Part shown: positions 45,775 to 57,135 of the stretch, piece by piece | How the letters are laid out: each line of letters opens with the position of its first letter | Numbering within the stretch: position 1 is the first letter of the stretch | Assembly: GCF_963678635.1 (NCBI RefSeq) | Contig: NC_087068.1 | Coordinates: 58,327,896-58,391,895, forward strand | DNA from: Symsagittifera roscoffensis | Taxonomy: Eukaryota > Xenacoelomorpha > Acoela > Convolutidae | Reading direction: 5' to 3' | Length of the DNA: 64,000 nt | Translations under genes and position numbers: made by a program | The notes under the pieces: model-generated | What the model was told of the DNA's origin: nothing | Seen by the model: only the letters and a program-made list of their open reading frames with translations | Databases searched by the model: none

Positions 45775-46146
45775 ATGCATGATTTGTCTAAATACATAAT
45801 TAGAGAAATTGGGTTGTGTCATAGATCCCATAAACAAACATTTTTCGTTATGGATGCTTTTTTGGGCAGGTTTCATTTTTACGGCCCTCGAAATCCTTGT
45901 CTAGTATGATTCAGAATGGTCCGTTAATGGTACTGGTTTTCATGTAGTTTACAAACAAGGAAGTTCGAGACATGGCGATTCACCGTCCAAAATATAGTTG
46001 CAGACTATCCCGCAGATGTATGCCCTGGAAATGAGCTTGTTTATTTACTGGACATCCTTTATTATCAAATAGACGGAGACACAAGAGCAACGCTATTATG
46101 GGTTCTGGATACAAATCGTCGAGTGAAAAAATGTTACGCGTGTTGA
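45775..46146 (+). CDS. Possible two-exon gene of unknown function, 97 aa
   Basis: Exon 1 from ATG 45775 to 45869 and exon 2 from 45948 to TGA 46144-46146 join in phase across a 78-base intron (donor GTTTCA, acceptor TTCATGTAG). The product begins MHDLSKYIIREIGL and ends NRRVKKCYAC, with a segment DYPADVCPGNELVYLLDILY in exon 2. The frame is open upstream of the ATG to about 45691, so another exon could precede. AATAAA lies at 46313. It sits between two Polinton termini and has no recognised family. Confidence 0.3.
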
Positions 46147-46522
46147 AACGAAACGAATCATCGTAAAGTGTTCTGTTAATTGGTTTTTCTAAATCTTCGG
46201 TTCATTAATATTTCTCAAATTTCTGTGAGTGTGCAAAAATGAACACGAAGACTTGTTGCTTTTGGTGAAGAAAAAGTTGTTTTAATTTTGACATTTCAAA
46301 ATTTGGCAATTTAATAAAATTTCTTCATATTACCACAGTCAAACAAACCTGCCCCATTTCTCGGGTGACTAGCCCTATGGATCAGACCTTTTGTGATTGA
46401 CTATGTTATCTCATCGATAAACGAAATCTTAGTAAAAACATGGCAAAATATAGTTTTTTGAACTGGTACCAAAAACCTTACTCGCAACTGCAAAAGGACC
46501 AGTTCAAAGAACTATAGTAGCA

Positions 46523-46860
46523 AGTAGTAGAAAGTAAGCAGAGGTGGGGGGGGGGTGATGGCGGTTCCCCATAATTCAAAATAAGGAATGTACTTCCGGG
46601 AGCTCTGGCTGCTCGTTAAGATAGGAAATAGGTTTCACAATGTATTAAGATAGGGAATAGGTTTACCAATGTATTAAAATGCATTATACCAAGCCTCAGA
46701 TGGTAAGTTTCAGAAAATTTTTGGCGCCCGATTTTTCCATAAATTAAAAAAGTGTATAGATTCGCCTATGTATTAGGATTAATAAAAGAAATTAAAATGT
46801 ATTACGATAGGAAGTAGGTTTCTAAAGGTTTTAGTATAGGGAAATTTTTTGCGGAAAACA
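46523..46860 (+). repeat. Third Polinton terminus with subterminal repeats
   Basis: The outer edge reads AGTAGTAGAAAG with a G run at 46546-46555. Inward, AATGTATTAAGATAGG and TAGGGAATAGGTTT recur several times (46620-46680 and again 46790-46850). Positions 46523-46735 are the inverted match of 16035-16234. No Polinton gene follows, so this may be a solo or truncated terminus. Confidence 0.65.
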
Positions 46861-48090
46861 GCAATAGAACCCTCCATTGAGTTTAGAACAATAAGACCAC
46901 TTACTAGAAAATTTAAACTTTTTAAGCGCTCTTCAGTTAAATTGGTTGAGTTGCTGATGATTTCTATCATACTACCATCAAAAAATTTTTGATCGTCGAC
47001 ATTAGAACATGGTGTTTTTCCTGTGAATCATATGCTGAGAAAAGTTTTTTCCCCCACAAGGATTTTCGATATGTTTCTTCTTCCAGGACATACGATACCA
47101 TGCATGCGAATGGCTTCTAAATTCGACGAATTGACATCACGAAGCGCCCGAAGGAAAGCTTCAAGCCATCTCATACGAACGCATATTTTATCTGTATCAA
47201 AATTCTGAAAACATGAAAACATGAAAATTATGCAATCAATCTCAATTTTCCCGCCTGCAAACTAAATTTAACGCTGTCAATAAACTTTGACAGTACAAGG
47301 GGACCTTTATTTTGATTTTTACCGATGGGATTTGATGTGGAGTTTCGTGTAAACATCAGTTGCGCCTTTCTCTTCTCGGTATAAGTTTCCCAGTTTCTTC
47401 TGTTTAGATTTAGTCACTTCTGTCTCCCTTAAGAGTATGCGAGGATCTCTAACAGGGGAACTTACAAAGGAATTGAATAATTTTACCATGTTTCCAATCA
47501 ATAAAATAGAGATTTCCAAACTCGGCCAATTTTTTTGTGATCTCTCAAAAGAACATCATCATTAATTTTGAGTTTTCACTGACCAAAACACCCTTTTTAG
47601 TAAAAAAAAAATTGAGAAAAATGATTAAAACGCATTTAATTCATATGCGTGTGAGGTTGTAATACGGATAGATATTCGAATGTTGTCCCAATTGCTTAAT
47701 TTGCAAAGAATGACTGTCAGGTTCTTAAGCTCAGATCTAATACCACGCCACGCCGAAACAACGACACTAATTTGAAAAAAACAGCAAACCTTCCATCCTT
47801 GTTTGTGTTGCATATTGCTGTCACATTATTAAGTATGACTGGTTTATTAAATAAGCTAACTAAATTTGTTCTACAGCAACCCTATTTTATGGCAAACATA
47901 GCTTTACAGTTGTAACCCGAAAAGCTTCACAGTTGTAACCCGAGTAAAGGCGCTCGACTGATGACTCGACTTTGAAAGTCGGTAATAAGCAGTTTTCCCC
48001 AATCTAGTAGCAGCTTTAGTTCCAGCATTAAGTTGAAACCATCCACATTTTGATCGAGAAAGTCGAAACACATTCGGAGATTCCAAGTAA
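46861..48090 (-). other. Region with scattered coding-like - strand frames, no supported gene
   Basis: Minus-strand open pieces at 46779-46970 and 47028-47222 share one frame with a single stop (ICVRMRWLEAFLRALRDVN and MIEIISNSTNLTEERLKS). Another is at 47319-47519. The obvious splice joining the last two is out of phase. A short tandem GGGTTACAACTGT repeat lies at 47909-47945. This may be a decayed gene; no family was recognised. Confidence 0.25.
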
Positions 48091-48429
48091 GTTTTATTCC
48101 GAAACCTAGCTAAAAATTCTTCTCAGAAAACACCTCCGACAGAAACTTGCAATTCCCAAAATATTTTGAGGATACTTGTTTGCCACAAAATTAGAAGTTT
48201 CATATGATATCCTTCAAACTTCAGAAATTTCCTCAAACACCAGTTTTTAGATCAACAGTTTCATTTCAGATTTGTAAAAAATTGCAAAACTCTTTTTTAA
48301 AAAATTCGATGCCGGAGTTTTGCATTTCACTGATTAAATATATTTTAAAAAACACTTAGAAAAAAACTGGGCCGAGAGAGTCCAGAAAAAGAAAACATAA
48401 CAAGAGAGTCCAGAAAAAAGAAAACATAA

Positions 48430-48605
48430 TAAGTTTGGGTTTAGAAACTCGAAACATATCTGACATAGGTCGCGCAAAGTCTGGTATTTTTTTGTTCAAG
48501 AAAGTCAAGACATAGCTAAGTTACCGAAACTTAGTCGAGGCGGTCCAAACATACCAATTTTTGGTCAAGAAACTCGAAACATAAATTGAGCACCTCGACA
48601 CGGGA
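48430..48605. repeat. Stray island of the 21-22-bp minisatellite
   Basis: Degenerate pieces such as ACTCGAAACATATCTGACAT, GAAACTTAGTCGAGG and ACTCGAAACATAAATTGAGC match the units of the 20.9-25.4-kb array. They are isolated, 23 kb away, and more diverged. Confidence 0.6.
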
Positions 48606-48654
48606 AATCCCCCTGGCAGCTTTTGATCCCAACTAGACTGAACATATCAAATAC

Positions 48655-49093
48655 TTCCTAACAGCAAACCATGGATCAACCACAGAGATGCTGGCTCGTG
48701 CTGAACTAGAAACTTGCATTCTACTGAAACTCAAGCATTTAAAACATTTTCAGCAGGCAAAACACTCAAACTTACTGCATGAAAAACAATCTTCAAGAAT
48801 GGACATACATTTTCATATGTCAAAAAAACGTACGAGGATAAAACAATCCCCATTACTGTAGTGGATGGAATATGTGATAATTGTACGGCTGATCAATATC
48901 AGGGGCGGATTAAAGAGGCTGAGGGTGGGGCTTCGAGTGGTGGAATCTTGAAAGGAGTAGTAATTTTTGAATGCAATTTCGTTCGAAATATCAATCTGGG
49001 ATTAACAAAAACGGCAACCCTGCAATTTTCATCGAAGGAAAAAATCACATCACAGAATTTCCAATTTGTGAAAAAATGCCTTCATTTTCTGTG
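48655..49093 (+). other. Coding-like stretch, unknown
   Basis: Two overlapping frames look non-random: 48655-48845 (ANHGSTTEMLARAELETCIL) and 48772-49093 (GHTFSYVKKTYEDK, VVDGICDNCTADQYQ), the second with a TGA at 48779. This could be a frameshifted exon remnant. No motif or clear splice pair was found. Confidence 0.2.
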
Positions 49094-49249
49094 ATTATTA
49101 CCATTGTCTTTTTCTCAATATTTGATGAGATTTTGTTCTGAGAAACGACCACCGTACAAACTATTCAGATCTATGAAGAGAGTCAGCGCCTGCCTCTGCT
49201 CAGAAGCTACATTTTCATATTGCTAAGAATTCTCATATTTCTAAATAAG

Positions 49250-49345
49250 CTTCGAATTAGCACAAACTCGGCTGTAACAGATTCAATCCAGTGTCCTAGA
49301 GAGTCTCACGCTTTAACCACTAAGCCACGCTTTAACCACTCAACT
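49250..49345 (-). repeat. tRNA-derived SINE-like copy 1
   Basis: On the - strand it reads a Leu/Ser-type tRNA head with an A box TGGCTTAGTGGTTAAAGCG, then a B-box-like GGATTGAATC, then a tail TTACAGCCGAGTTTGTGC shared with copy 2. An extra A-box fragment precedes it. The mismatched arms exclude a working tRNA. Confidence 0.55.
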
Positions 49346-49441
49346 TTGTAAAACCATGAGTTACAACAAAATTCATGTTCATGCGAGGTGAAGGTGAGGA
49401 AAAGATCCCAGGAAAAACTAAATAAGAGAAAGTAGAAATAT

Positions 49442-49532
49442 GCTTCGAATTAGCAAAAACTCGGCTATGTAACTGGTTCAACCATGTGACCTAGATATTA
49501 TGAGTCCCACGTTTTAGCCACTCAGCCACTCA
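49442..49532 (-). repeat. tRNA-derived SINE-like copy 2
   Basis: On the - strand: A box TGGCTGAGTGGCTAAAACG, a GGGACTCATAATATC middle, B box GGTTGAACC, and the tail CATAGCCGAGTTTTTGCTAA. It is the same family and orientation as copy 1, about 190 bases away. The shared non-tRNA tail supports a SINE rather than two tRNA pseudogenes. Confidence 0.55.
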
Positions 49533-50064
49533 CCAAATACCAAAATACAGAATTTTATATGTAATAAATTGGAGAGCATGTAACATCATTACGTATATGT
49601 TATGCATTTCAAAAAAACTGCGATTTGCATTGAGGTGGAAAATTTCAAAAATCAAGCTTTTTATCATTGTACAGCTATTTGAAATAGACAATTTTTTTTC
49701 AGTTGATTTGATCAACTAAAATCGCTTCAACTACGTTAAGTTTTTAATAATCAAATTTGAAAACCTATATGCCATTATACTGCTACAGCAGCCTACTGAT
49801 TCTGAAGTATCACGAAAAGGAGCACATGCATTTGCGCCTTAGGTTGGACAAAAAAGAAGGTTCGTACTGATACACTCTGCTCGCTAAAGCTCACAAATAT
49901 AAGCAAACCACCATGAAAGCCGCGAGCAGGAAACAGGTCTGGAACGCATTTTCTGGAAAAACTTCAGAGACTAACTTTTGACTATTAAATTTCAAACTTC
50001 GGAGAAAAAATTGTAGCTCTTCGAATCAACCCTAGTTTTTTGAAATGTAACCCTCTTTGAGTTT
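49533..50064. other. Intergenic DNA, nothing recognised
   Basis: A+T-rich sequence between the SINE-like pair and the left LTR-like repeat. No gene, repeat or motif could be supported. Confidence 0.5.
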
Positions 50065-50348
50065 CATCTCTAACATTTACTCTTATTTGTAAGTGCTGAA
50101 ACTACTTGTAGTTTCAGCACCAGAGCAATTTGAATTAAACTTAAAATACAGTTGTTCTCCTTCTGGCAACTAACTCGCATAAACCAGTATACACTAGATC
50201 TATTGAGACTGAGAGATAAAAGAGTAAGATTAAGATCGGTATTAGACTAAGAAGTTGCACGAACCTATCCGACCGAAAATAAGATAGCGTGACGAGCAGA
50301 CGGTGTACCTTATCTGAAATTACTCTATGAGTACAGTAAAAATAACTT
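50065..50348 (+). repeat. Left LTR-like repeat (284 bp)
   Basis: About 95% similar by eye to 62067-62350. It contains a perfect hairpin, GTGCTGAAACTAC / GTAGTTTCAGCAC, at 50093-50120. It does not start with TG or end with CA, so it may be only the R-U5 part of the LTR, truncated on the left. After it the sequence changes directly to pol. Confidence 0.75.
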
Positions 50349-50387
50349 CATAAATATAACATACAACAGAACAAAAAACGACTATAT

Positions 50388-52300
50388 ATGTCAGACCTTG
50401 AATTCAAGCCAATTCATAAATTTTTCCGAGTAACAATCTCATTCATCAAATACACGAAAAATACAAATTCAGATACAAACTCATTACATGTATACAATAA
50501 TTCTCCATATAAAATAACATTACCTCTAAGACTTTTAGGTTATTGTGAAACAAATGCAACAATTTCTCCCACAATAGAAAAAGCATATAGAGTGAATAAA
50601 ATTTTGAAATTATTAGATATATGTCAATCAACAATTTTTAATGAAGAACTATCAATTAAAATAATAAGTGATAAAAACGAACACAGACTATTTCACGAAA
50701 ACGCCTTAATTTATACCAACATTTCAGTTATCAAAATAAACCAATGAACAATAAAAATTCCTTAGAATATTCATTTTTCAACACTCTCAAATTACACAAA
50801 ACGAATTTGAACAACTAGCTGAACTACTGCTGAAATACCCAAAGGCTTACGCCACATCTAAATTTGATGTTGGAAAAGTTAATTCACCACTACACCTACC
50901 TCTGAAATCTGAAGAAATTTTCAAAAAGTAACGAGCAAGTAAAGTCCCAATTCACTTGCAAGATAAAGTCAATAGATTACTAGACATACTTGAACAATAT
51001 GAAATTATTTCCCCAGTAAAAAAAAGAACAACCAAAAGGAAACACATTCATAAATCCCGTTATTATTTTAGCTAAAGGAAAATCATTAAAATCGTTTTAG
51101 GCGCAAGATACCTCAAATCACTCATTGATGAATTTAAATGTAATTGGGCCATAGTACCAATTCAAGTAACTCTCACAAAAGAAACGGAAAATAATTTACA
51201 ACAGCTGACATGAAGTGCATACAACCAAATGCCAGTAGATGAACAATCACGTTTTAACGCAATTCGTTATTGGAAACCAACAATACGAATTTAATAGACT
51301 TTTCTATAGAATCTCCATAGGACCAGCAGCATTCTCAGCAATTATGAGTAAAATTTTTCGACCACTCATTCTCAGTAAAAATGTCATAACATATTTAGAC
51401 GATGTTTTCATGCAATCACAGACAAAAAACGAAATTTTTATTGTCTTAGATAAATATCATCAAATAGTACTTAAAGAAAACATGAAAGCAGCCCCGGATA
51501 AATCACACTCTTTTCTCACCCGAGTAAATTTCCTCGGACATAATATAGAAGGAAATACGATAACTTCATTAAAATCCCGCATAGACGCAATCATAAAACT
51601 TCTTCAACCCCCATCAAATAAAAAGAAAATCCAAGAAATTCTTGGAATGCTTAACTTCTTAGATAGCTACGTCTATAAAATGCAACTATATTTAAGACCA
51701 TTTTATAACATTCTCAGACAGCAAATCAATTTTGAATGGACAACAGAACATCAGAAACGAGTTTAAGAGATAAAAACACTTCACTGAACAAATATCAAAT
51801 ACAATCCCAGGTTCCAGACCAACCATTTTATGCTTTGTGCGACGCCTCAAATTTCGGCATCGGCCTAGCATTATTACAATCACACAGTGGAACAAAAAAA
51901 ATCTTATTTCAGCAAACTCAAGACTATTTACACAAGCTGAACTTAGACTCTCTACACATGAGAGAATGCACAGCTATAATATACACTCTCACAGAAAATG
52001 AAATTTCAATACTTGGATCAAAACATCCAACAGTTCTATTTACAGACCATCATTAACATCATCATCATCACTTACAGACCATAAATCTAAAATTTTTCTC
52101 TTCACACAGTAATCAAATCCAAAGCATAGAGTTTATAGATTTCAATTAATTTTAATGAAATTTCCGAACCTACATATAGTTTGGACAGCAGAAAAAAATC
52201 TTGCATTACCAGACACACTCAGTAGAAACACAAACCTAAAATTTTAACAAGAAAAACTACAGTAGAAATACCACAAAATATTGAGTTTTTTCTAGCAAAA
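50388..52300 (+). pseudogene. pol: Reverse transcriptase and RNase H, interrupted
   Basis: The first piece from ATG 50388 (119 aa) holds LGYCETNATISPTIEKAYR, matching 7850 of element A. The main reverse transcriptase piece is 51239-51766, with IGPAAFSAIMSKIF, the catalytic box YLDDVF (about 51399-51416), and the thumb pattern FLGHNIEG and EILGMLNFLDSY. RNase H is in the next frame at 51736-52056 (ALCDASNFGIGLALLQSH, MRECTAIIYTL). A final DTLSRNT near 52210 is the usual end of this module. The YxDD box is intact, but stops lie around 50747-51239 and at 51764. Confidence 0.85.
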
Positions 52301-52899
52301 GACGAAACATCGCCAAGATTAGAATGCAAATATGCAGTAAAAACTGACGTTGATCACGAACAAATAAAAAACTTAATTACTTTCCATTATATTTAGATTG
52401 CCAAAATAATCACTACGAAGTAGGCCTATTAGGAAACTCTACAATTAAACTGATACCATATTCATCGTGGATCAAAAACAATACACAACAAAAACCACTC
52501 AGACAAAATTGTACAGGTTAGACCTTTTCCCATTAAAAGAAAAAGAAAATCTAACTGATAATATTTCCATTGAAAAAAATCCAACTGATAATATAAATTT
52601 ATCAGGACCCCCAGATATCGATTCAAAATACACAATAAATCAAGTTTTTAACCTCCATGACCCCAATAAAACAAGTTATTAACCTTCATGACCCCCTAGA
52701 TAACATACCTCTCTCAAAAAAAAAGAAATTGAAATTATCTTTCTACAGAATACAGAGAAATTAACACTTGAACTGCTACAAAATTACCAAAACCTTGACC
52801 CAGTCATTAGACAATTAAAGTCTTGGCACAATTATAAAACAAAACCCAAAAAAGCAGATATCACAACTCTAGGAAACAAAACACTTCTAAGATACTTTA

Positions 52900-53560
52900 G
52901 AAAATTCAATAATACATGCATAAACGAGAACACAAATATTTAAGAATACCAAACATCGGATTTAAAAGTACCCTGTTTACCACTAAGTCTGATACTCCTA
53001 GCATTTCACATTTCACATTCTCTAAACACCAAAGGACATGCAGGATCAGAAAAACAAGCTTAAATTTTATTCAAAATTTTTACTTTCCAAATGCACCAAT
53101 TTGGATCAAAGTATTTTGCAATGATTGCATAACATGTCAATTAAATAAACCACATCAAAAACAAATAGCAGAAAAACAAGATTTTAAAGGACAAAGTTTA
53201 TATTTTAACCACAGAATCTCATTCGATACAAAAGGACCGATATCACCCTCTTCAGACGGAAATTCATTTATAATGGTCAAACTTGACGCATTTACACACT
53301 ACGTAGCACTCAACCCAGTACCTCATTGGAATGCCTAAAATGCATATACAACAATTTAAGAACACTGGATAGCGAAATTTGGATTAACAGAAATCCTTGT
53401 CACAGATAATGGCACTGAGTTCATTAATAATGAAATAATCACATTATGCCATCTATATAACATTTGACACAAACCACGAACATCTCATGCCCCTTGGACT
53501 AATGGTTTAGTCGAAGGAATGAACCGTTCACTAGAAGAATATCTCAGATTTATCATAATG
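52900..53560 (+). pseudogene. Integrase, interrupted
   Basis: The open piece 52916-53338 has an HHCC zinc-binding module: His residues in ISHFTFSKHQ and CNDCITC near 53118-53140. The first catalytic Asp lies in SFDTKGPI (about 53220-53243). After a stop at 53336 the core continues with LVTDNGTEF (second Asp, about 53396-53424) and NGLVEGMNRSL (the acidic Glu, about 53500-53532). The order matches the DDE integrases of Ty3/gypsy elements. Two or three lesions disrupt it. Confidence 0.8.
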
Positions 53561-53759
53561 GAAACGATACAAAACATACTGAATGGTCAACAGATTTAAA
53601 ATTATTCCCCTTGGTTTACAATTCACAAATAACAACAACCTTAGGACTATCACCTTATGAAATGGTTTTCAATCAAAAATCACGGAAACCAATACTGTTC
53701 AGAGCAAACTCCTCAAAAAACACAAGGCTATTGTCAAAAGAATCAATGTGTTATAATCT

Positions 53760-54430
53760 ATCATAACATACACACGATGAAGATCATTTTCATCATCCAC
53801 AAATTTTAAAATTAGCCTCCGGTACAAATACCGAATGGATTTGAAACAGATAAAAAAACACAATTACACCAGCTACAAATTTAAAAATCGGAACATTTGT
53901 CTTCATCCCAAATTTTGAAACACAAAGGAATTTCTAAAAAATTACAACCAATCCGAAAAGAAACATTTCAAATTATTGACAAGCCCACTGATGTAAAATA
54001 TAAACGTATTGATTCAAGTAAAAAAGAAATTGTTCAACAAAAACAATCTTTCACCATATTACCCAAAAGAATACGCTCTTCGCCAGCTAACTCAATTATG
54101 CTCCTTTACAGGACTCAAAGTTGTTCACGACAACTCAGACAATAATCAAATACAAACAAATGATGCAAATTGTTTACCACAAACTTTAGAACCAAAAAAC
54201 AAAGAAAATACCCGACAAAATCCCAAGAAATAAGCAATGAACAAATACCTCAGAAACAAAGAAAAAATCGAAAATTAGAAGAAAAAATTTTACCACACGA
54301 AATAAAAGAAAAATCTCAACAACGACAATCATCGCGTCTTCGAAATCAACCACGAAAAAATTACAAAACCTTAATTCCTCAATCTAAAATATTAAAGAAA
54401 ATTGAATTCCAAAAACCTCCTTCTAATTAA
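53760..54430 (+). pseudogene. Integrase tail, Lys/Gln-rich
   Basis: Frames 53897-54145, 54009-54233 and 54170-54430 overlap and together give a highly charged tail (RKLEEKILPHEIKEKSQQRQ, SSRLRNQPRKNYK). It matches 10800-11640 of element A. Such tails often help nuclear or chromatin targeting. Shifts separate the pieces. Confidence 0.45.
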
Positions 54431-55228
54431 TTATCATTTTTAAACTTTCGGAAATATAGCAAATTCTTTTTTTGTATAAACTCACGCTGACACCCTTGAA
54501 CAACTAGTTCAACTTTAGCCAATCAGAAGCTATTTAAACATCAACTCATTCTGACGCCACTTCATTAGCCGACACTTTGCAAACTTCAAACATATATGTA
54601 ACTATAACTTAAGGACCTCCAGGTCATATTTGACAACCTGAATAAACAAAATTTAAACATTACAACCCTCCCCTATCAACTAGTACAAAGATCAACAATA
54701 TTGTCTCAACTTACACTCCGAATTTTCCCTAAGGAAAAATAATAAATTAGCCTTAAGAAAAAATAGGACATGATCATTTAGCCTAAAGTACGAATAACTC
54801 CTGGATACCCCCGATTATCCAACAAATAAAAACAAAATGAGAAAGCTCCTTCTTAGACCTTCAGACTTCCCTTCACCAAAAATTGCTTATATCTAACCCA
54901 CTTGTCAAAAATCAATAAACAATCCGACCATACTCAAATTTAGCCTCAAAAAGAAAAAAAAATTCGGCAAGAACGAATCATTTCCCAAATGCTTCTTTAC
55001 AAAACAGTCAAACTTCTCAAAAATCAAAATTTCAAAACTTTTTACAATACCATCAATCTTTTTCCAAGTCAGTATATTTTTTGTTATAGATACTTTCGAA
55101 CTATTTCTCTTTCTCTTCATAATTTTCTGCAGTTTTTTCATAATTTTCTATTCACTCCACAAAACTACCTCAACTTTTCAAAAATTCTTGACCACTTCCT
55201 CAGGTACGATATTTCAACAACTATCTAA

Positions 55229-55354
55229 ATGTTAAGACATCTATTCAACAAGATAGACATTTTTCTTCTTTTAGTGATAATTTTCACATTTCTAATATCC
55301 CTTATTCTGACAATATGCAAATGTATAAAAAAGGCAATAATAACTTTGCATTAG
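55229..55354 (+). CDS. 41-aa single-span membrane peptide
   Basis: ATG 55229 to TAG 55352-55354. Residues about 10-30 (IDIFLLLVIIFTFLISLILT) form a long uninterrupted hydrophobic helix, followed by ICKCIKKA with Cys and Lys at the membrane edge. It lies between pol and the envelope-like block. It could be a signal/leader exon for the envelope or a small accessory membrane protein. No other evidence of expression is visible. Confidence 0.4.
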   Translation: MLRHLFNKIDIFLLLVIIFTFLISLILTICKCIKKAIITLH

Positions 55355-55588
55355 CAACGATACTTTTAATCAATTTCATAGAAGAGTATTATAATCAACA
55401 TTAATCTTCTTCGTAGGTAAAAAATTTAAAGAACTTTTCAAAACTGCTAATCAACAACCCACACAAAGGTCCCCACCTCATCACCAACCCCAAATCCTCT
55501 AGATCTTTCCAGCAGTACAATCCAAAGTACCCTCCCACCATTACAATCAACCTCACAACAAAATTCTCCGAACCTACCATCGGATTAC

Positions 55589-56305
55589 TTGGGATCAACA
55601 CCCACATCCAAACGAATTCGTGAAAATTCCTTTAACACCCCAACTTCAACACAACGACTCCCACATTGGATGACACAAGCTTTCACTCGAGGTGAACCAA
55701 ACTTGGTAAACGACCCAATAGATATCTCATCAGATAGATCCCTGTCACTACCAGAAACCCTCTCACTTCTTTCAACCCCTTCAATAAGTCAGACATCAAC
55801 CACATCATTTCCTCCAAATTTCCCTACCATATTAGACAATAGATATAAGGAACATTTAACCAACAATATACCCCTACGATTAGATTGGAATACATTCGTA
55901 GCACCACCTCCATTATTTGATCAATATCTCGACAGTAACAGACTACATAATTGGGCACTCAACAGATTACAATATCGACACGACATTCACGAAGACATAC
56001 AGGAACACAACATACAAATTCTTACACAAGACAATCTGACGCTTAAATTTGAAAAAACAGTAAAATTAAACAATTTAGTACATCATGCTCTCCACTTAGC
56101 TATACCAAATATAACAGCTCAATCATTCCCTCCTCCATTTATCACAACAGAAATTATCTATAAATACGATAGATATACAAAAAGACACTTGGTTACATCA
56201 TATTCTATAATCCATATTCAGGACTATCCTACATATGTATTTTTTAATAATCCTTCTCTTTCAAACCCTTCTCCCTTTAACTTTTTCAGAACCAACAAAT
56301 CATGA
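55589..56305 (+). CDS. Retroelement ORF, Ser/Thr/Pro-rich N-terminus (envelope-block part 1)
   Basis: An open frame of 238 codons. The first codon here is TTG and the frame is open upstream, so the start may come by splicing; the first ATG is at 55670. Residues 1-80 are Ser/Thr/Pro-rich, then a folded-looking part follows (LDWNTFVAPPPLFDQYLDSN, HNWALNRLQYRHDIHE, VKLNNLVHHALHLAIPNI). No membrane span is clear. Position after pol suits an envelope or accessory protein. The family is unknown. Confidence 0.5.
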   Translation: MGSTPTSKRIRENSFNTPTSTQRLPHWMTQAFTRGEPNLVNDPIDISSDRSLSLPETLSLLSTPSISQTSTTSFPPNFPTILDNRYKEHLTNNIPLRLDWNTFVAPPPLFDQYLDSNRLHNWALNRLQYRHDIHEDIQEHNIQILTQDNLTLKFEKTVKLNNLVHHALHLAIPNITAQSFPPPFITTEIIYKYDRYTKRHLVTSYSIIHIQDYPTYVFFNNPSLSNPSPFNFFRTNKS

Positions 56306-56414
56306 AAACCCATCCCATCGAACAGGACCCCAAGGTTCACTAGTCACACACTATGATTGTGAAGAAAATGAACAGAAAAACACTGGATAAATACGCCATA
56401 AACCAAATAACTCA

Positions 56415-56813
56415 ATGCGAGTCCGATCCGAACCACAAGAAATGGAAACAACAAAGATAATAGCCACAATTTATTCAAAAGCTACAACATTAACAGGATA
56501 CAAATTTACAGCAAGATTCTCAGAGAAAAAAGAACATTGTTCCCAAGTCTCAAATGGAAACAAAAATAGACTTGATCACAAATTTTTCTATCAAAGTTAT
56601 ATAGAAAGACTTTTATATCTTAGCCCTGAAGATTGTAAAAACGAACTTAATCGATTGAAATTAACCACAAGTAAAGGCACAAACCAAAAATTGGTAATTT
56701 TTCAAGTTTTTCCAGTCTCTGCACATCAAGCGGAACTTGAAAGATACCGAGGTCATATAAAATTAGATGATAAATACCCATTCCAGGGCGCACATTTGAC
56801 GATTAACTTATGA
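56415..56813 (+). CDS. Envelope-block ORF, part 2 (132 aa)
   Basis: ATG at 56415. It contains ATIYSKATTLTGYKFTARF and KKEHCSQVSNGNKNRLDHKF and ends in GAHLTINL. Open pieces in other frames (56880-57120) link it to the next ORF, suggesting one former long glycoprotein broken by shifts. No motif identifies it by itself. Confidence 0.4.
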   Translation: MRVRSEPQEMETTKIIATIYSKATTLTGYKFTARFSEKKEHCSQVSNGNKNRLDHKFFYQSYIERLLYLSPEDCKNELNRLKLTTSKGTNQKLVIFQVFPVSAHQAELERYRGHIKLDDKYPFQGAHLTINL

Positions 56814-57135
56814 TCTCTATGATAAAAATTGGATACCACACATTGGAATAAACAACCCTTCTCATTGCAAAGCTGACACAAAAAACAAAGGATATCAAGA
56901 AATTCTGTTTTTCGATTGGAAAATCCAATGCGATTGGAAAATCCATCCCATATGATAAAGTAAACCCTGAAAAAATCCGACAAAACAATCAACGTTTCAA
57001 CGAAATCAAAAAAATAGAAAACAAAATGACACATTTTCAAATCTACCCGAAACAGAACTCGCTTGCAAATATAACACTCCACTTTATCAAACACAATATT
57101 AAGAAATTCTTGTCAAATACGAAAAAGGTTTCGAC

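Noticed and set aside
47205-47326. Intron joining the - strand frames 47319-47519 and 47028-47222
   Set aside because: Donor and acceptor look plausible, but the phases do not match, so the joined frame is destroyed.
48772-49093. Recoding of TGA at 48779 as an amino acid
   Set aside because: Only one case, no recoding signal, and nearby genes use TGA as a stop.
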